From Smittium mucronatum (Eukaryota; Kickxellomycota; Harpellomycetes; Harpellales; Legeriomycetaceae), in the NCBI GenBank assembly GCA_001953115.1, contig LSSL01006100.1, positions 1 through 53,933 on the forward strand: a stretch of DNA of 53,933 bases. The letters run 5' to 3'. The notes beneath the pieces were generated by a model that saw only the letters and a list, made by a program, of their open reading frames with translations, was not told the DNA's origin and did not search any database. Made by a program: the position numbers and the translations under genes. This document shows, piece after piece, positions 49,055 to 53,933 of the stretch (positions are counted from its first letter, which is position 1; each line of letters begins with the position of its first letter).

Positions 49055-49553
49055 TTTCAGCCCAAAATTAAAGTTAAATATTAAGAATATGATATAATTC
49101 ATAATAGAGAGTCAAAAAATAGGAATAAAACTATAAACTGATGATTTTATTTTTGGAGCTGTAGATCAAAAAATTATAAGTTTTAAACTTCAGGATTCAA
49201 TTATTTTTCCTTGATTCAAACTAAATTTATATGCAGTTAAAAATTCATTCTTTTCTTTCAAATTTTATCTAGACATTCTTCCAAATAGGTAATTTTACAC
49301 TGTCCAAATCACATCCTGATTAACTTTTTTTAAATTAATAACACATAGAAAAAATTTATGATAAAATTATAATATATTGTATTATTCTAACCCGCAAACA
49401 TAAATATAGGAAAATAGTCATAATCCCATTAGAAAAATTTCAAAAACGCTTTTACAGAAATTAAAATTCAATATAAATATTTAAACATAAAAAGTCAAAT
49501 TGAAAAAAAAACTAGACCAACTTGGTTCTTCAAAATTATATGAAAGTATAGGT

Positions 49554-49615
49554 GGTAATTACTTCTATCTAATACACAGACTGCCACAGGTTCAATTCTG
49601 GCAGAAATAATTACC
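49554..49615 (+). other. tRNA-like folded segment (acceptor-type stem plus B-box-like arm)
   Basis: GGTAATT (49554-49560) is the exact complement of AATTACC (49609-49615). Inside lies CTGCCACAGGTTCAATTCTGGCAG, here read as a GCCA/TGGC stem around a GGTTCAATTCT B-box-like loop. At 62 nt it is too short for a normal tRNA, and no anticodon arm is clear. It directly abuts the Ser-like pseudogene. Confidence 0.35.
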
Positions 49616-49700
49616 ATTGGTGTTTCCGAATGGTCAAGAGATGTATTATAAATCTATTGGGCTCTGAATTTTAGTGCGGAAAGGAATCTCGAGGTCTGGC
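49616..49700 (+). pseudogene. Degraded tRNA-Ser-like sequence or tRNA-derived SINE
   Basis: GTTTCCGAATGGTCAAGAGA followed by AAATCTATTGGGCTCTG follows the tRNA-Ser layout GTGTCCGAGTGGTTAAGGAG ... AATCNANTGGGCTCTG. The loop reads TTATAAA where a Ser AGA anticodon loop would be TTAGAAA. The long variable arm and T arm are badly mutated (GAAAGGAATC in place of GGTTCGAATC). Not a working tRNA. Confidence 0.45.
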
Positions 49701-49870
49701 CTCTAAGTTTTCATATCAGATATTAGTTTGTGAGAATAGTCGGACTAGGTTTATTGAAGTACTATTCACATTGTTAGCAAGTAAATTATGTGAAATTTGT
49801 ATAAGGAATTAATTTATATTTAATTTTTATGAGCTATGTTTTTCAGTAAAAAGGGGAAAAAATGGGGGGG

Positions 49871-50071
49871 GGGAATCATATTTTTAGATTCAATATTAAG
49901 CTACCTATTCTCATTTTATGCTATTTCACTTAATCCTGGTTTGGTTTTTTATTTAACCCAAAGAAAACATTGTTTTTGGCTAATCGTGTTCAGATCAACC
50001 ATAACCCTCTTATTAATCGAACTGCTTAAAAAGATAATTTTATCACCCGATATCGAAATCGGGACCTGATC
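49871..50071 (-). pseudogene. Decayed coding fragment, unknown family
   Basis: Minus strand, starting DQVPISISGDKIIFLSSSIN and continuing RVMVDLNTISQKQCFLWVK before the first stop (TAA), then KTKPGLSEIA. Forty clean codons followed by scattered stops. The overlapping 77-codon plus-strand frame is the alternative reading but is hydrophobic and starts in a G-run. Family not recognised. Confidence 0.3.
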
Positions 50072-50529
50072 GAAGCTTATTGTTAAGTATATTTTTGTTA
50101 CTCACGTAATTAAAAAATAATTTTTTTATGAATTATAATAATTATTATAACATGTTTGGGATTTTATAATTATAAAAGGTGAAGGTACCGTAAAAATCTA
50201 ATCCTCCATTTTATAGTGATATAATAAACTTTATATAGATTTAAAGATATTTATATTCAATAATAACATATCAAAAATAAATTATCAATCACCAAAAACC
50301 ATATGAGGAAAAATTTGTTATAAATAAGCTTGTAGAATATGGAATCTATTGAATAATTTTGGTTTTAAATACCACATATATAAAATTATTGACTCTAGAC
50401 CACTTGGTAACAATAGTTAAACTATTAATAAAAAACTAGATAATATATAAAATAAATATAAAAGTGAAATAATTGTAAATAATGGGTAACACGACACTCC
50501 ACGATAACTCAAATCCTTTCACTGACTTT

Positions 50530-50602
50530 TCGCGGCTAGCTTAATCGGTAGAATGTAAATTATTGATCTCAAGAATAAGATTATAGCCCCCTTCATTGGA
50601 CT
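50530..50602 (+). pseudogene. Degraded tRNA-Lys-like sequence or tRNA-derived SINE
   Basis: CGGCTAGCTTAATCGGTAGA, then ATTGATCTCAAG, then ATTATAGCCCC align along the body of a tRNA-Lys (CGGCTAGCTCAGTCGGTAGA ... TTAATCTCAGG ... TTCGAGCCCC). Most changes are C to T or G to A (CTCAG to TTAAT, GTGGG to ATAAG). The anticodon position reads ATT and the T stem cannot pair, so it is not functional. Confidence 0.5.
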
Positions 50603-52583
50603 TAAAATTTAGTTCATATGAAAAAGGGGTGAAAAAATTCCAACAAAACAATTTCTTAGACAGAGAACCAGATAAAATCATGATTTATATTGATGATAAA
50701 TAAAAAAAAATTGTATATTAAAATTATAAAACAATATTTTTAGAAAAAATTTAAAAAAATAGGGAATAAGTACGAACTCTCGTTCCTAAAATTTTTAAAC
50801 GACTTATTATAATATTAAAAATGATGTATTTTCTGTTTTAAATCTTCAAATATACCTCCAAATCTTATAATTTTAAACTTTTCCAATCATAAAACTTCTT
50901 TGAAAAATTTTAAGCAGAATACGACTAAATGGAAGTAAATCGGTCGGATAAAACCTTAAAATTTTATAAATTTTTCCAAAACCAAATATTTTATTGTGAT
51001 TAAAAAATATACATAGGATAATAGTCTATTAGACTTATTAAACTAATAAAATGCCTGTGACAAGTTTTATAATAATAATTAGTATTTTTTAAAGAGAAAT
51101 CAAGGGGAAAAAAGATCTTAATAGACACTGAAACTTTATTTTTTTTCGAAAAAAATAATGATAAAATATTTCAGAAGTATAATTAGAGATTTTTATATCT
51201 ATTATTGTTACTAATTAAACTTTTAAACATAGAAATTTTTTTAATTGGTATATCTTGAGCTCTGATAAAAAAAACTAAGCCCGAAAGGTGATAAGAACTT
51301 TTTTATTTATCTCGTTACTTCAATGATCCATTCTATTGTTTAAAAACGAAAAAGTACTATGTAATTGTTTTTGAATCTCGGATCCTATTTATAACAACCC
51401 CCAGTACATATCTAACCATAAATAAAAATTCTAGAATATAAATTATTTAAAAATATTAAAGTTATTTATTTTAGAAATAAAATCATGTTTATACTCATTA
51501 TCCTATATAACATATCCATGAAAAACGAAATTGCTGTTACATTAGAAAGAATTGATATAAAGTTACATAATTTAAATTATGCAGAATATATTAGTAAAAA
51601 TCAATAATGTATTACGTAAAGTGAATTAATTTCAATCTCGATTAATATTAGATAAAAAAATATTTAAATTTTACTTTACTATTTAGAAAACAGTATGAAT
51701 TTAAATAGAAATTAATTTATCGAGTTTTCTGCAAATATTTTATCCTCGCGATGCGTTCCTATTGTTTTTTTCGAAAAATAAGATTTTTAACGCATAATAT
51801 CGATTAAAAATAGTGGTAGCGAAAATAAAACGTCCAAATTATAATATTTCTTTCAATTAAATTTTAATTTAGTGAAATTATAACTGATATTTGATTTTAT
51901 TATATTGGGAAAAATAGTCTGATCTGAAATCTCTAAGCTTTCTATTAGATAAACTGATTCGACATATATATTTTTTTCTATTGGGTTTTATTTAATAAAA
52001 ATCTGTAAAAAAAAAATCAAAAACACATAAGAAAGTGAGAGATTAATTGTCCCAAAAATATAGATTCTTAGAGAGCTTATAGACCTTTTAACTTTTAAAA
52101 TTAATAAAATTGTCCAATTACGATTTTTTTACCAATATAAAATATTGATATCATTAAAATCAAAAAATTATTAGCTGAAAGTAATGTTAAAGATATATTT
52201 TTGTTGAAAATTAAAAAATATATATATTTATTAAAAAAAAAATGATGTTTTGTTGATCTTTAGTAGATTCTTCTGTATCAAACTCTGAAAAATAATATCT
52301 TTGAGAAAATGTGTTTATAACAGTTTAAGCTCTGAGGTTTGAGTTTCTATTTTATGAATGGTATGTTTCTGCTCTGTTTATTTTAGCTAATTCTCTATTA
52401 GCCCTATTTTTCCCGGTTTTTTTATCACTTTTTATGGGCTATCAATTTTATTTTCTCTTAAATAATCATAAAATATTAAGCCATCCGTATTCAATTGTTA
52501 AAGGGATATATAGATATTAGTTAAAGCTAAAAATATTTCTATGAAACTCCCCAAATTATATAAAAATAACATATATGTATTTA
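50603..52583. other. AT-rich gene desert
   Basis: No supportable features seen. Confidence 0.5.
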
Positions 52584-53399
52584 TCATAGCTTTATACCAT
52601 TCAAAAAAGTTTTCGAATATTATAATCCGACTGTGCCCCATAATTTTCTCAGTCTAGGACCTAAAAAATTATTTAGCTGTGAATCTTTTTTAAAAAAAAT
52701 ACCACTTTGTGGTTTTTGGGAGATAATTTAGCCTCTTTATCTCCAATCAAATTCCTCCTTTTTTGGCATGAAAACTCTGAAGATTTTTTCAAGCCTGATT
52801 TGAGCTTTACCAGCCATAATTTAATATTATTAGTGACCTTTATCTTCTCATACTCTGTATTCAGTAGTAGTTTTTTAAGAAATTCGTGGAATTTTCGCTC
52901 CATTATTCGTCAAAAATAAATATCATGAATAAAACATTTGATCATGGTGCTAATTAATGCATAAAGTTCATCTGGTATCAAAACCATCTCCATTTTTACA
53001 AAATTATTGTTGCACTTTTCGGAGTATAATGCTTTTTCATTCTGGAAAATTCTAATATTTCTATTGGTACAAAAAAAAAAGTCTACGATCTATTAAACAG
53101 TTCTGTTTTTTATAATTATAATTGATTGAAAAATATTTCTTTATTTTTTTTACTTGAAATAGATATCCTTTAAAAAAATTATCTCTTATTATTTCTGCAT
53201 TTGGGTTAGCTAAATTTTAAACATATGGGGCTGTCATATTGAAATTTCTGCATATTTTTTTGAGTTTCAGACAGTGAATTAGATGAGTTAATAGGAAAAT
53301 ATGCTTATCTTTAGGTGCATATTTGGACTTTCTAGCCATCATAATTTATGCTTTTACAAGCTCTACTATAAAACTTGTGTTCATTTTATTGGATTGTGA
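52584..53399 (-). pseudogene. Second decayed DDE_Tnp_4 transposase copy
   Basis: Minus-strand relic homologous to 39650-40641. After FIVELVKA and a stop, MMARKSKYAPKDKHIFLLTH and KKICRNFNMTAPYV (53342-53222) form the helix-turn-helix and align to SKFSPKDKILVILAYLRH of the other copy. Next come NPNAEIIRDNFFKGYLF and the first-Asp block NCLIDRRLFFFVPIEILEFS (Asp near 53088-53090). After a frameshift near 53030, FVKMEMVLIPDELYALISTM, IKCFIHDIYF and, beyond a TGA, RIMERKFHEFLKK correspond to the VITYGRFAFISTV block. The downstream part (52903-52673) stays open for 76 codons, then shifts frame again (FLGPRLRKLWGTVGL). The catalytic Glu region was not recognised. Fewer stops than the first copy suggest a younger insertion. 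Confidence 0.55.
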
Positions 53400-53751
53400 T
53401 TTTTTTAGTCCAGCAAAGAAATAAACATCGTTTTTTCTTTTGATAGGCTATTAAAAACTTCGGTATCAAACTATTCATTATGACATATATATGTTAGATA
53501 TTTTATTTAAATTTTTTTATTTTTAACTAAACATGTTGTGCAAAAGAGTTTCTGTGTCTGCATGGAGGAGTTTTATTCCAGTTATTAAATTATATTTTAA
53601 CCACTGGGTCGAATTAATTTTTTTTTTTTTAATCCTTATCCATTTGTAAGGAACCTAATGATTCTTGGAAAATACTAGGGATATAAGTTTATTGTGACTA
53701 AGGTATATTTCAAAAGAAGAAGGAATGAAAAAATAAGAAAACTAATTGAAA
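53400..53751. other. AT-rich region upstream of the transposase relic
   Basis: The minus strand still shows scraps of protein-like sequence up to about 53600 (e.g. GIKLLHADTETLLHNMFS), possibly an extension of the relic. Nothing intact. Confidence 0.35.
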
Positions 53752-53783
53752 AGCTTGCATTCCAAAAAGTTGGAATGCGAGCT
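53752..53783. other. 14-bp hairpin, 4-nt loop
   Basis: AGCTTGCATTCCAA (53752-53765) pairs with TTGGAATGCGAGCT (53770-53783) with a single wobble position. It could be a decayed terminal inverted repeat or an extruding palindrome. No neighbouring gene. Confidence 0.65.
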
Positions 53784-53906
53784 GTTTATAAAGGATAAGA
53801 GGTAAATTGCTAATAGATTATATGAAACTTTAATCAAGGGTTAATTTGCGCAATCAATAATGATTGGATCATTACAACATTCTTTAATTTTATTATAATT
53901 GGTAAT

Positions 53907-53933
53907 ATTATTATTATTATTATTATTATTATT
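53907..53933. repeat. (ATT)9 microsatellite running off the window end
   Basis: Nine perfect ATT units reach the last base, so the true length is unknown. This may be a contig end. Confidence 0.85.

Noticed and set aside
49836..50069. 77-codon plus-strand frame
   Set aside because: Begins in a G homopolymer and is hydrophobic; the minus strand gives a more protein-like relic over the same bases.
1..53933. Mitochondrial genome or insert as explanation for the AT content
   Set aside because: No mitochondrial genes or rRNAs; spliceosomal-type introns and nuclear enzymes are present in the gene island.

Overview
The window looks like a nuclear contig from a eukaryote, most likely a fungus with a very AT-rich genome, possibly an early-diverging lineage. 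Evidence: protein genes with short GT..AG introns (54-173 nt), a mitochondrial complex III hinge subunit, TATA-type promoters, TTAA-flanked miniature transposons, and long AT-rich stretches holding transposon relics whose stops and differences are mostly C:G to T:A. I cannot name the species. All intron and relic calls come from reading the sequence by eye.

Layout. 1-21.3 kb: AT-rich gene desert with relic reading frames (114-649, 9.8-10.0 kb, 10.9-11.2 kb, 17.6-17.8 kb), a diverged ~0.8 kb inverted repeat pair (4310-5115 and 14935-15755) and a shorter inverted pair (11.7/12.9 kb). 21.3-33.7 kb: gene island with five convincing genes, bordered and interrupted by three members of one ~170 bp TTAA-flanked MITE family. 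33.7-53.9 kb: AT-rich desert with decayed transposon ORFs, including two copies of a DDE_Tnp_4 (Harbinger/IS5-like) transposase, tRNA-like pseudogenes, mini- and microsatellites and hairpins. The window ends inside an (ATT)n run.

Gene island. QCR6 (+, three exons) is followed by an intronless RidA-family 2-aminomuconate deaminase (+), a convergent three-exon ALDH8A1/2-aminomuconic semialdehyde dehydrogenase (-), a four-exon ACMSD (+), and a convergent four-exon coiled-coil gene (-) with a dynein-adaptor CC1-box-like N-terminus. ACMSD, the dehydrogenase and the deaminase are three consecutive enzymes of the kynurenine side branch. They take 2-amino-3-carboxymuconate 6-semialdehyde by decarboxylation, oxidation and deamination to a 4-oxalocrotonate-type product, diverting tryptophan carbon away from quinolinate/NAD. 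They sit together in 5.9 kb with no other convincing gene between them, i.e. a compact eukaryotic catabolic gene cluster. This is the most interesting biological content of the window.
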